Below are positions 1 through 7,922 of a DNA stretch of 64,000 nt, piece by piece. Under the pieces are notes generated by a model, which worked only from the letters and a program-made list of their open reading frames with translations, ran no database searches and was not told the DNA's origin. Each line of letters begins with the position of its first letter. The first letter of the stretch is position 1. Source of the stretch: Fibrobacter sp. UWT2 (lineage in GTDB: Bacteria; Fibrobacterota; Fibrobacteria; Fibrobacterales; Fibrobacteraceae); assembly GCF_900142545.1 (NCBI RefSeq), contig NZ_FRBF01000015.1, positions 1 to 64,000 of the forward strand. Reading direction: 5' to 3'. The position numbers and the translations under genes are program-made.

Positions 1-66
1 AGTGTCAGGCCGTCAACGCGTGCAACGCGTTGCTAGTATCCTAGGGCTATGCCCGTATATGAAGAA

Positions 67-96
67 CCGCCGGCTATGCCGGCGGGTCACTTTTTT
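67..96 (+). terminator. Intrinsic terminator of a gene left of the window
   Basis: An 8-bp perfect stem, CCGCCGGC / GCCGGCGG, closes a TAT loop and is followed after five bases by six T. It would end a plus-strand transcript entering from outside the window. Confidence 0.75.
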
Positions 97-121
97 GATT
101 TTGGTTGTTATAGACAACATT

Positions 122-155
122 TCGAAAAAGAAAATGGCGGATCAAGTCCGCCATT
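122..155 (-). terminator. Intrinsic terminator of the AT-hook-like gene
   Basis: A 9-bp inverted repeat, AATGGCGGA / TCCGCCATT, with a 5-base loop sits just past the stop codon of the minus-strand gene. On that strand it is followed by the T-rich run TTTTCTTTTTC. Confidence 0.75.
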
Positions 156-178
156 CATTATCTACAGTCTGTAGCCTA

Positions 179-829
179 CTAAATAAGTGGATTTTTACGG
201 GGACGGCCACGTCCGCGCTTAATCGGCTGGCCATCAGGCATCACGGTTGCTTCCGGGTGCTTAGCCTTGAAGAAATCCTGAATCTTCTTCGCGCGTTCTT
301 CGGCTTTCTGCTTGGCGTGGTCTGCTGCGGACACGATTACGGCCTTGGGCTTGTCGCCGGTCTTGGCGCCAAAAGAGGCCTTGAGTACGCGGCCCGAGGC
401 GGGCTTCGGGGCTTCCGAAATCATCGCCTTCGGCTTAATGAACTCGGAGCTGCTTTTCAGGTCGTAGGCGCTATAGCCCTTGCTTTCTTCGGTAAAGGCC
501 GTTTTCAGCATCATCTGCTTTTCCAGGGGAAGCTCGCTCATGGGCGGAATTCCCGGAATTTGCGTCTTGGGTTTGAAGTACAGGTCGCTTTGCTTGGGGA
601 TGGAGCCGAAAATCTCGTTGGCGATGCTCTGGGCTTCTTGGAACTCTTTTTGCTGCTTCAAGGCAAGGCGGTCTTTTTTTGAGGGCCTTGCCGCCCCGTT
701 CTTGCGCTTGCCGCTAAAATCCTTCTTGATTTTCTCGGAATTTTGGATGATTTCTTCGTCGGTGAGGCCGCGGAGTTCAGGCGGAACTTCGATGATTTGA
801 AGCGCGATATTAGACAAATTCTGATCCAT
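179..829 (-). CDS. Hypothetical basic protein with C-terminal AT-hook-like motif
   Basis: A 216-residue protein with no signal peptide, membrane segment or recognised enzyme domain. The clear landmark is the C-terminus, KRGRGRPRKNPLI, whose GRGRPRK core matches the AT-hook that binds the minor groove of AT-rich DNA. The first 75 residues are rich in Lys and Glu and probably helical (EIIQNSEKIKKDFSGKRKN). The middle is rich in Pro, Ser and Lys and looks disordered. A TTGACA lies upstream on the minus strand (859-864), but its spacing to any -10 is poor. The gene is monocistronic, divergent from the AlkD-like gene, with its own terminator. A nucleoid or regulatory role is inferred only from the motif. 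Confidence 0.75.
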   Translation of the reverse strand: MDQNLSNIALQIIEVPPELRGLTDEEIIQNSEKIKKDFSGKRKNGAARPSKKDRLALKQQKEFQEAQSIANEIFGSIPKQSDLYFKPKTQIPGIPPMSELPLEKQMMLKTAFTEESKGYSAYDLKSSSEFIKPKAMISEAPKPASGRVLKASFGAKTGDKPKAVIVSAADHAKQKAEERAKKIQDFFKAKHPEATVMPDGQPIKRGRGRPRKNPLI

Positions 830-963
830 AAAACCCGATTTTTAGCCCTTTGTGGGCCTGTCAAGAGTGGAAAAAGTCAATTTATTGTAAAAAATGCGAC
901 CCAAATTTAAAAAAAATTGAAAAAAATGCTTGTCAAGACCTAGAAAAAAAATTTTTTTTGGAC

Positions 964-971
964 TATTTTTG
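964..971 (+). promoter_or_regulatory. -10 box TATTTTTG of the AlkD-like gene
   Basis: Exact match to TAnnTTTG, ending 6 nt before the ATG at 978, so transcription would start at or next to the start codon. A TTGTCA at 930-935 is too far away (28 nt) to be a normal -35. Confidence 0.5.
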
Positions 972-977
972 TTATAC

Positions 978-1640
978 ATGCTTCGGTTTACTCAAGAAAT
1001 ATTACTTGCTCTCCGTGCTATCTCTAATGAAGAAGAAGCACACGAAATGTCTAAGAAGGCGCGAGAACAGTTCGATTTCCTTGGAATTCGCCTTGTTCCC
1101 CGCCGCGAGGTGACCTACCCCATATTCGACAAGTATCCGCCGAAAGACGGTGACGAATTGGTGGCTAGGGTCGAGGACATGTGGGCACAGCCGTATCGTG
1201 AAATCCAGTATGCGGCTTGCGACTACCTGTTCCGCCACAGGGTTCTGCTCGGTGGACAGCACCTTGCCTTCCTTAAAAAGTTGATCAAGACCCGCGCCTG
1301 GCGCGATACCGTCGATACCCTCGCCGCTTGCGTGTTGGGTGACCTGGCTCTCCGTTTGCCGGCCCTCCGTGGAAAGATCGCTTCCTGGATTCGCGACCCG
1401 AATGTCTGGGTTCGCCGCAGTGCGATTATTTTCCAGATCCAGTACAAGGATCGCACCGACTGGCCGCTGCTCAGACAGTTCTGCCTGACTTGCGCCAAGG
1501 ATGACGACTACTACATTCGTAACGGTATCGGACGCGCCCTTTCGGAATACGCCCGAATCAACCCGACCGAAGTCCGTCGTTTTGTGCAGGACAATACCTT
1601 TGCCGAACAGACCGCTCAGGAAATCCTCCGTCTGATCTAA
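978..1640 (+). CDS. DNA alkylation repair (AlkD-like HEAT-repeat) protein
   Basis: Resembles the AlkD family of HEAT-like-repeat DNA glycosylases, which remove bulky or cationic alkylated bases (3-methyl- and 7-methylpurines). The 220-residue product has the family's N-terminal pattern (LLALRAISNEEEAHEMSKKAREQFDFLGI) and later repeats such as DPNVWVRRSAIIFQIQYKD and DDDYYIRNGIGRALSEYARI, the region where AlkD carries its Trp/Asp/Arg catalytic set. I chose the ATG at 978 because it gives the full family N-terminus and sits 6 nt after a TATTTTTG box. An upstream TTG at 930 would add a non-family extension lying before the promoter. Single gene, ended by a hairpin at 1670-1701. Confidence 0.85.
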   Translation: MLRFTQEILLALRAISNEEEAHEMSKKAREQFDFLGIRLVPRREVTYPIFDKYPPKDGDELVARVEDMWAQPYREIQYAACDYLFRHRVLLGGQHLAFLKKLIKTRAWRDTVDTLAACVLGDLALRLPALRGKIASWIRDPNVWVRRSAIIFQIQYKDRTDWPLLRQFCLTCAKDDDYYIRNGIGRALSEYARINPTEVRRFVQDNTFAEQTAQEILRLI

Positions 1641-1669
1641 ACGAAACAAAGAAAACATCATTTTAGCAG

Positions 1670-1701
1670 CCTTCCTGTAAATCTTACGGGAAGGTTTTTT
1701 T
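1670..1701 (+). terminator. Intrinsic terminator after the AlkD-like gene
   Basis: An 11-bp stem (CCTTCCTGTAA / TTACGGGAAGG, one G-T pair) with a 3-base loop, followed by seven T. Confidence 0.85.
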
Positions 1702-1711
1702 ATGCAGTTTC

Positions 1712-1739
1712 TTTCGTCTTTTATCTCTCGTCTCTCGTC
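1712..1739 (+). repeat. Heptamer array, four units (TCTCGTC type)
   Basis: Four consecutive 7-base units: TTTCGTC, TTTTATC, TCTCGTC, TCTCGTC. The array ends 7 bases before the malQ -10 box. It belongs to a family of intergenic heptamer arrays seen across this window. Confidence 0.8.
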
Positions 1740-1746
1740 TAAAAAC

Positions 1747-1754
1747 TAAATTTA
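1747..1754 (+). promoter_or_regulatory. -10 box TAAATTTA of malQ
   Basis: TAnnTTTG-like (7 of 8), ending 4 nt before the malQ ATG, with no Shine-Dalgarno between. A leaderless transcript is likely. Confidence 0.45.
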
Positions 1755-1758
1755 CACC

Positions 1759-3732
1759 ATGCGTTACGGTGACATTTCATATTTCCAGAGCGGCGTGGCC
1801 GTTCCCCTTTTTAGCCTTTACAGCAAGCAGAGCATCGGTATCGGTGAATACCTGGATTTGATACCTTTTGGCCGCTGGGCCGCTTTTTGCAATTTTAATA
1901 TTATTCAGCTTTTGCCGGTGAACGACACGGGGGCGGAATCTAGCCCTTACAGTGCCCGTAGCGCCTTTGCGTTGAACCCGGTGTTTATCAATGTGCAGTC
2001 GGTGGAAGGTTCTTCGGAATACGAAGACGAAATCCAGCAGGGTAAGGTCGATTTCCAGAAGTACGGCAAGATTGACTACTACAATATTTCGACCTGGAAG
2101 CGCATGATTCTGCGCAAGATTTTCGACAACCGTTACGACGATCTGAAAAAAGACAAGATTCTTTTGCACTGGATCGACAACAACGCTTGGGCGAAGCCTT
2201 ATTGCGTCTATTGCACTCTCAAGGCTCAGAACGACGAAAGAAGTTGGAAGGATTGGAAAAACTATCGTGAGCCGACGTCGAAGGATATCGAAGCCCTTTG
2301 GAAAAAGTTCGTGAAGGACAACCTGTTCCAGGCCTGGATGCAGTTCGAAGCCGAAAAACAGTTTAGCGCTGCCGTAGCCGAAGTTTCTAAAATGGGCGTT
2401 CGCATCAAGGGCGACATTCCGATTCTCATTAACGAAGACAGTGCCGACGTCTGGGCTGACCGCAAGTACTTCTCGCTAGACGACCGTGCGGGTGCTCCTC
2501 CTGACATGTTCAGCTACAGCGGCCAGAACTGGGGATTCCCTACGTACCGCTGGGACGTGATCGAAAAAGACAACTTTGAATGGTGGCGCCGCCGCTTGGC
2601 TCAGGCAAGCAAGTTCTACCATGCTTACCGTATTGACCATGTGCTGGGCTTCTTCCGCATCTGGTCTATTCCGCAGACCGAAACCACGGGGATTTTGGGC
2701 TACTTCAATCCCTGCGTGCCGCTCACTTATGACAAGCTCGCTTCTGCTGGCTTTATGCGCGAAACCTTGGAATACCTGCGTCGCCCGAATTACGGCATTG
2801 ACCAGCTTCGCGAATTCCTGGGTGACGATACGGATCGTCTTGCTCCCATTTGCTTTACGCAGCTCGAAGGTCACCCGGATCGCTTGATTCTCAAGTCCGA
2901 GTTTAGCTCCGAAAAGGCAATCCTTGGCATGAACGAACCGCAAGAAGTCAAGGACAAGCTGCTCAAGGTTTACTGGAACCGTGTGTTTGTCCCCTCGGGC
3001 GATGAGAACAATTTCTACCCGTATTGGTACTGGTACAATGCTCCGGTGTTCTTTACCTTGCCGGATTACGAGCAGGAGAAACTGCGTAACCTGATTAAGG
3101 AAAACGAAAACGCCCAGAACGGCCTGTGGGAAGCCAATGCGACCAAGCTCCTGTCGGTGCTGTCTCAGGAAACCGATATGCTGGTCTGCGCCGAAGACCT
3201 GGGTGCCGTGCCGCCTTGCGTGCCTGCCGTGTTGAACAAGCTCAATATTCTTTCGCTGCGTATTGAACGCTGGGCCCGCAACTGGAATGCTCCCTATTCG
3301 CCCTACTACGACATGGACGAATACCCGCGCATGTCCGTGTGCGCTACAAGCTGCCACGATACGTCTACCTTGCGTGGACTGTGGCAAGAAAAGGATTTCG
3401 ACCGTGAACTTTACTGGTCCCATGCGCACTTGCCGGGCAAGGCTCCCGAAACGATTACGCCGTCGGTGGCCCGCCAGATTTTGGCTCATGTGTATTCTGC
3501 CAACAGCCTGTTCTGCATCTTGCCGGTGCAGGACTACTTCGCCCTCTCGGCCAGCCTTTCCAAGTGTGCTCCTGAAGCAGAGCGCGTGAATGTCCCGGGT
3601 ACCGTGGGCGGAACCAACTGGTGCTACCGCATGCCTTGTTCTGTGGATGAACTGATGGATTATTCGTCGCTCAGCTCCGACATCCGCATGCTTGTGGATG
3701 TGCGCAAGCGCCGCCCGATGTGGAATATCTAG
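1759..3732 (+). CDS. malQ: 4-alpha-glucanotransferase (amylomaltase, GH77)
   Basis: Transfers alpha-1,4-glucan segments between malto-oligosaccharides, releasing glucose; cytoplasmic. The 657-residue protein has GH77 hallmarks: the N-terminal GIGEYLDL and QLLPVNDTG blocks, nucleophile D293 in YRIDHVLGF, acid/base E479 in CAEDLG, and transition-state D534 in SCHDTSTLRG. The length is typical for a GH77 enzyme lacking the large N-terminal extension of E. coli MalQ. The GH13 gene begins 1 nt after its stop, so the two form an operon for alpha-glucan or glycogen-derived dextrin metabolism. The start codon sits 4 nt after a promoter box, with no ribosome-binding site. Confidence 0.95.
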   Translation: MRYGDISYFQSGVAVPLFSLYSKQSIGIGEYLDLIPFGRWAAFCNFNIIQLLPVNDTGAESSPYSARSAFALNPVFINVQSVEGSSEYEDEIQQGKVDFQKYGKIDYYNISTWKRMILRKIFDNRYDDLKKDKILLHWIDNNAWAKPYCVYCTLKAQNDERSWKDWKNYREPTSKDIEALWKKFVKDNLFQAWMQFEAEKQFSAAVAEVSKMGVRIKGDIPILINEDSADVWADRKYFSLDDRAGAPPDMFSYSGQNWGFPTYRWDVIEKDNFEWWRRRLAQASKFYHAYRIDHVLGFFRIWSIPQTETTGILGYFNPCVPLTYDKLASAGFMRETLEYLRRPNYGIDQLREFLGDDTDRLAPICFTQLEGHPDRLILKSEFSSEKAILGMNEPQEVKDKLLKVYWNRVFVPSGDENNFYPYWYWYNAPVFFTLPDYEQEKLRNLIKENENAQNGLWEANATKLLSVLSQETDMLVCAEDLGAVPPCVPAVLNKLNILSLRIERWARNWNAPYSPYYDMDEYPRMSVCATSCHDTSTLRGLWQEKDFDRELYWSHAHLPGKAPETITPSVARQILAHVYSANSLFCILPVQDYFALSASLSKCAPEAERVNVPGTVGGTNWCYRMPCSVDELMDYSSLSSDIRMLVDVRKRRPMWNI

Positions 3733-3733
3733 G

Positions 3734-4993
3734 ATGTTCGCTCCTGCTTGGGTTAAAGACGCTGTCTTTTATCAGATTTTTCCGGACCGGTTTTGCCGTT
3801 CGGGGCGTTACCATGCAGTAGGCAAGTTCGTGGAGTGGGGGAGTAAGCCCACTCGCGAAAACATGTTTGGCGGAAACCTCGCGGGTATCGAAGATAAGCT
3901 TGAATACATTGCGGGCCTGGGTGTCAATGCGATTTACCTGTGCCCGATTTTCAAGAGCAATTCGAACCATCGTTACCATACGGTGGACTACTTTGAAATT
4001 GACCCGGTGCTTGGCACGCTCGAAGATTTTGACCGCCTGGTCAAGAAGGCGCACAAACTAAAACTGCGCGTGATTCTGGATGGCGTGTTCAACCATTGTT
4101 CGCGCGGATTCTTTCAGTTCAATAGCCTGATGGAATTGGGCGAGCATTCGCCGTATGTGGACTGGTTCCATGTGAAGGGCTGGCCGCTGAACGCCTATAC
4201 CGACAAGCCCAATTACGAATGTTGGTGGAACTTTCCGGCGCTCCCGAAATTCAATACGGACTGCCCCGATGTGCGCGAATATCTTTTCTCGGTAGGCGAG
4301 TACTGGATGAAGCGCGGCATTGATGGCTGGCGCCTCGATGTTCCGAATGAAATTGACGACGATAGCTTTTGGCAGGAATTCCGCCGCCGCGTAAAGGCGG
4401 TGAATCCGGAAGCCTACATCGTGGGCGAGATTTGGGATGACCCGATTCGATGGCTGAAAGGCGACCAGTTCGACGGCGTGATGAATTACGTGTTCCGCAA
4501 GGCGGCGATGCAGTTCCTGTTCGACGAAAATCCGATTTCGATCAAGGAATTCGGCGAACGAGTGAGTCGCGCATTCCCCGAAGGTCGTGGCGACATTCCC
4601 ATGAACTTGCTCGGAAGCCACGATACCACGCGCCTGATGTCGCAACCCTGCGCAACCCTTGAACGAATCAAGCTCGCGTATGCGATTCTGTTCTTCTTGC
4701 CGGGGGCGCCTTGCATTTATTATGGCGAAGAACTTTCGATGAAGGGTGGCAAGGATCCTGACAACCGCCGTAGCGTACCGTGGAGCAAATTGGCCGAAAT
4801 GCAGGCCAAGCCCTTGTACGAGTTTATCAAACAAATGATTGCTCTGCGCAACAAGAATGCGGTCCTCCGTGACGGAACGCTTGAAATCCGCTCTGCAGAT
4901 AACGGATTGGCCATTGTGCGTACCCTTGGAAAAAAGACGATGACGCTCGTTGTGCTGCAAGACGGCACGGAATATAAGTTTAATATTGTCTAA
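3734..4993 (+). CDS. GH13 alpha-amylase family glycosidase (neopullulanase/cyclomaltodextrinase-like)
   Basis: Intracellular alpha-glucan hydrolase; no signal peptide. All four GH13 regions are present in the 419-residue product: DGVFNH (116-121), GWRLDVPNE with nucleophile D202, GEIW with acid/base E232, and GSHDT with D297. The N-terminus starts directly at PAWVKDAVFYQIFPDRF, the catalytic-domain start of neopullulanase-type enzymes, so the N-terminal starch-binding domain common in that group is missing. The ATG at 3734 is chosen because it begins the homologous region, lies 1 nt after the malQ stop, and has AGG just upstream. The next in-frame upstream start lies inside malQ. The exact substrate (maltodextrin, cyclodextrin or pullulan) cannot be read from the sequence. 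Confidence 0.9.
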   Translation: MFAPAWVKDAVFYQIFPDRFCRSGRYHAVGKFVEWGSKPTRENMFGGNLAGIEDKLEYIAGLGVNAIYLCPIFKSNSNHRYHTVDYFEIDPVLGTLEDFDRLVKKAHKLKLRVILDGVFNHCSRGFFQFNSLMELGEHSPYVDWFHVKGWPLNAYTDKPNYECWWNFPALPKFNTDCPDVREYLFSVGEYWMKRGIDGWRLDVPNEIDDDSFWQEFRRRVKAVNPEAYIVGEIWDDPIRWLKGDQFDGVMNYVFRKAAMQFLFDENPISIKEFGERVSRAFPEGRGDIPMNLLGSHDTTRLMSQPCATLERIKLAYAILFFLPGAPCIYYGEELSMKGGKDPDNRRSVPWSKLAEMQAKPLYEFIKQMIALRNKNAVLRDGTLEIRSADNGLAIVRTLGKKTMTLVVLQDGTEYKFNIV

Positions 4994-5027
4994 GATTCTG
5001 AAGCCGTGGGGTATTTTTGAGTTAATC

Positions 5028-5055
5028 TCTCGTCTTTCGTCTCTCGTCTTTCGTC
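5028..5055 (+). repeat. Heptamer array, four units (TCTCGTC/TTTCGTC)
   Basis: Alternating TCTCGTC, TTTCGTC, TCTCGTC, TTTCGTC in perfect 7-base phase, ending 8 bases before the secDF -10 box. This is the same arrangement as the array before malQ. Confidence 0.85.
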
Positions 5056-5063
5056 AAAATTTC

Positions 5064-5071
5064 TACATTTG
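5064..5071 (+). promoter_or_regulatory. -10 box TACATTTG of secDF
   Basis: Exact TAnnTTTG match, 42 nt before the secDF ATG. An AAGGG Shine-Dalgarno is present 7-8 nt before the start. No TTGACA-like -35 is visible because the heptamer array occupies that place. Confidence 0.5.
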
Positions 5072-5113
5072 GGCGCAAAACTTACTGAATAATGCCTTAT
5101 TAAGGGATTACAA

Positions 5114-7759
5114 ATGAACAAGAAAAAATTCGGCATGCGAGAACTCATTATTCTCCTCGTCATTGTTTTGTCGGCCTACACTGTATGGCCTTCTATCCAG
5201 GTCCACACCAAGAAGGGCGAAGAAAAGCAGACCTTCCTCAAGGAAAATCCGAAGATGGGTGCAAAATCCATCAATTTCGGCCTTGACCTTGCTGGTGGTA
5301 CGGCAATTACCCTTGAAATTGACAAGACCAACATCAAGGGCGACGATATCAAGGACATTCAGGAACAGTCCCTCGAAATCATCCGTAACCGCGTTGACCA
5401 GTACGGTCTTTCTGAACCGCAGATTTCTCCGTCCGGCGACGACCGAATCGTGGTTGAACTGGCAGGCGTGGATGACTCCACTGCAAAGGCTCTCGTGGGT
5501 TCGACCGCCAAGCTCGAATTCAAGATTTTGGCCGAAGCTGAAAAGTTTACCCAGGTTGTTGGCCTCATCGACCAGTACCTGACCCGTCAGACCACCGATA
5601 TCGTGGCTGACTCCGCTGCAACGGATTCTACTGCCAAGGACTCTACGGTTGCCAAGGCTGATTCCGCCAAGGATACGACCAAGACCCTTTCCGATGACGA
5701 ACTCCTCGGTAAGGCTCCTGCCGCTGAAGTTGCTGCTACCGATTCCGCCAAGGATTCTGCCGCAGTTGAGGCTCAACCGGCATCTGAGGTTGGCGTTGCC
5801 CTTTCCGCTTACTACATGAGCTTTGGCAACGGTGGCTTTATCGCCGAAGAAAATGTTGAAAAGGTGAAGAAGCTCCTCGCTACTGACGGTGTGCAGAAGC
5901 TGATTCCGCGCGATGTCGCTTTCGCTTTCGGCAGCGGTCTCGAACCGGTGCAGCGCGATTCCAAGATCAAGGCCAAGCGTCTTTACCTCCTCAAGCGCCG
6001 TGCTGAAATGGCTGGTGACGATGTGGTTGATGCTCGTCCGTACCGTGTGTCTGACGGTGTGAGCGCCGGTGAAGTGGCCGTGAGCCTCAAGTTCGGTGGC
6101 ATTGGTCCTAAGAAGTTCTCTGCTGTGACTGCCGCAAACATTGGCAAGCAGATGGCTATCGTGCTCGACAACCAGGTGATTTCTGCTCCGGTGATCCGCG
6201 ACCGTATCCCGAACGGCGAAGCCCAGATTACGGGTCTCGACGACATGGCCGAAGCTAACCGCCTCTCCGTGGTGCTCCGCGCCGGTGCCCTCAAGGCTCC
6301 GATGAAGATTATTGAAAGCCGCAGCGTGGGTGCAACCCTCGGTGAAGAAAACATTGTGCAGGGCTTCGGTTCCGGTGCTATCGGCCTTATCCTCTGCTTG
6401 GTGTTCATGGTTGCCTACTACCGCCTCGGTGGTCTTATTGCAAGCTTCGGTATGGTGATCAACACCTTGGTGACCGCCGCCGTGATGTCTGTGTTTAACG
6501 CTACGTTGACCTTGCCGGGTATCGCAGGCTTCATCCTCGTGGTCGGTATGTCTCTCGACGCCAACGTGATTATTTACGAACGTATCCGTGAAGAACTCAA
6601 GAACGGCCTGACCGCCCGCGCCGCTGTGGCCAAGGGTTACGAACGCGCCTTCGGTGCCATCTTGGACTCCAACTTGACCACCGTGCTTACCGGCCTTATC
6701 CTTTATAAGATTGGTACCGGTTCTGTGAAGGGTTTCGGTCTTACGCTTACGATCGGTATTTTGACTTCCTTGTTCTGCGCTATCACGGTGACCCGCTCCA
6801 TTTTGGATTGGAAGCTTGCCAAGCGCGACGCTACGACCCTTTCGATCGGTGGCGGCTTCAAGGCTATCAACGAAGCTAACCTCCAGATCATTCCGAACCG
6901 TCGTCGTTTCGGTCTCATTTCCTTGATCCTCATTGTTGCTTCTATCGCCTTCATCGCTGTTAAGGGCTTTGACTTCAGCATCGACTTCACTGGTGGTCAG
7001 GTTTATACTGTGCAGTACCAGGACGATGCTAAGCACGAAAAGGACTTGAGCAAGGCTTTGTCTGCTGCCGGTATCTCTGGCACGAAGGTCCGTACGCTCG
7101 GTGGTACTTCTGCTAACTCTTACCAGATTAGCATGCGCGCCTCTGACGACGCCCAGTTCGAAGTCAAGATGGCTCAGGCCTTCGAAAAGGCCGGTCAGAA
7201 GTGCGAAATCGTCGCTAAGGACAATGTGGGTCCGACCATCGGTAAGGAACTCCGCTTCAACGCAATCCTTTCTGTGATTCTCGCATGGCTCGGCATTCTG
7301 ATTTACGTGTGGTTCCGCTTCGGTAAGTTCGGTCTCGGCTTCGGTGTCGCTGCCGTGCTCGGCCTGGTGCACGATACCGTGATTACGCTCGGCTTCATCT
7401 CCGCCTTCGGTCTTTCCTTCGACGGCGCCTTGATTGCCTCGCTCCTCACCATGATCGGTTACTCTGTGAACGACACTATCGTGAACTTCGACCGTATTCG
7501 TGAAAATACTGCCGTGTATGGTTCCAGCAACTTCGCCGAAACCATCAACAAGTCTATGAACCAGTGCTTCAGCCGTACCATGGTGACCTCTCTCACGACC
7601 TTGTTCGTGTGCGTGATCCTCGCCGTGATGGGTGGTTCTTCCATCCGCGACTTCGGCTTGGTCCAGTGCTTCGGTATCCTTATCGGTACCTACTCTTCTG
7701 TGTGCATCTGCTCTCCGATCGTTCTGTGGTGGAGCAAGCGCTTCAAGAAGGGTGTGTAG
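5114..7759 (+). CDS. secDF: Fused protein translocase subunit SecDF
   Basis: Membrane subunit that uses the proton gradient to help SecYEG-SecA export. One 881-residue chain carries both halves. The SecD half has a first membrane segment at 10-28, NFGLDLAGGTAITLEI near residue 55, the periplasmic P1 region and five further segments (GFGSGAIGLILCLVFMVAYY onward). The SecF half begins near 585 with a membrane segment and DFSIDFTGG, then ends with the second block of segments. Residues 160-225 are an Asp/Ala/Ser/Thr/Lys-rich insertion with repeated DSAKD, which looks disordered. AAGGG precedes the ATG at a proper distance. Single gene with its own terminator at 7810-7833. Confidence 0.95.
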   Translation: MNKKKFGMRELIILLVIVLSAYTVWPSIQVHTKKGEEKQTFLKENPKMGAKSINFGLDLAGGTAITLEIDKTNIKGDDIKDIQEQSLEIIRNRVDQYGLSEPQISPSGDDRIVVELAGVDDSTAKALVGSTAKLEFKILAEAEKFTQVVGLIDQYLTRQTTDIVADSAATDSTAKDSTVAKADSAKDTTKTLSDDELLGKAPAAEVAATDSAKDSAAVEAQPASEVGVALSAYYMSFGNGGFIAEENVEKVKKLLATDGVQKLIPRDVAFAFGSGLEPVQRDSKIKAKRLYLLKRRAEMAGDDVVDARPYRVSDGVSAGEVAVSLKFGGIGPKKFSAVTAANIGKQMAIVLDNQVISAPVIRDRIPNGEAQITGLDDMAEANRLSVVLRAGALKAPMKIIESRSVGATLGEENIVQGFGSGAIGLILCLVFMVAYYRLGGLIASFGMVINTLVTAAVMSVFNATLTLPGIAGFILVVGMSLDANVIIYERIREELKNGLTARAAVAKGYERAFGAILDSNLTTVLTGLILYKIGTGSVKGFGLTLTIGILTSLFCAITVTRSILDWKLAKRDATTLSIGGGFKAINEANLQIIPNRRRFGLISLILIVASIAFIAVKGFDFSIDFTGGQVYTVQYQDDAKHEKDLSKALSAAGISGTKVRTLGGTSANSYQISMRASDDAQFEVKMAQAFEKAGQKCEIVAKDNVGPTIGKELRFNAILSVILAWLGILIYVWFRFGKFGLGFGVAAVLGLVHDTVITLGFISAFGLSFDGALIASLLTMIGYSVNDTIVNFDRIRENTAVYGSSNFAETINKSMNQCFSRTMVTSLTTLFVCVILAVMGGSSIRDFGLVQCFGILIGTYSSVCICSPIVLWWSKRFKKGV

Positions 7760-7760
7760 T

Positions 7761-7810
7761 TTAGACGAGAGAACGCTCGCGTCGCTCGCTACAGACTAGA
7801 GACTAAAGAC
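7761..7810 (-). repeat. Dispersed ~50-bp element with heptamer arm (copy 1, minus orientation)
   Basis: Read on the minus strand, it starts with the heptamers TTTAGTC, TCTAGTC, TGTAGCG, then GCGAGCGTTCTC and GTCTAAA. The same order appears on the plus strand at 15596-15643. It lies directly downstream of the secDF stop. Confidence 0.7.
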
Positions 7811-7833
7811 CCCGGCGAAAAGCCGGGGCTTTC
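7810..7833 (+). terminator. Intrinsic terminator of secDF
   Basis: CCCCGGC / GCCGGGG stem with a GAAAA loop, followed by CTTTCTG. Confidence 0.75.
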
Positions 7834-7871
7834 TGTATTTGCATGCTTTTTAAATGAAAAATGGCAGGGGG

Positions 7872-7904
7872 TTGTTCTTTTTTTTAGAATAAGTGATATA
7901 TTTA
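7872..7904 (+). promoter_or_regulatory. Promoter of the secreted-protein gene
   Basis: TTGTTC (7872-7877), 19-bp spacer, then TATATTTA (7897-7904). The start codon is at 7923, after an AAGGAGA ribosome-binding site. Confidence 0.5.
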
Positions 7905-7922
7905 TGAATAAGGAGAACTTGT

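Noticed and set aside
930-977. TTG start for the AlkD-like gene, giving 16 more residues
   Set aside because: The extension lies before the TATTTTTG promoter box and has no resemblance to the family N-terminus.
5108-7372. Very long open frame antisense to secDF (about 750 codons), with similar ones antisense to mrcA, sbcC and ftsK
   Set aside because: They mirror highly biased codon use of the real genes, have no domain, no ribosome-binding site, and low-complexity translations rich in His, Asn and Arg.
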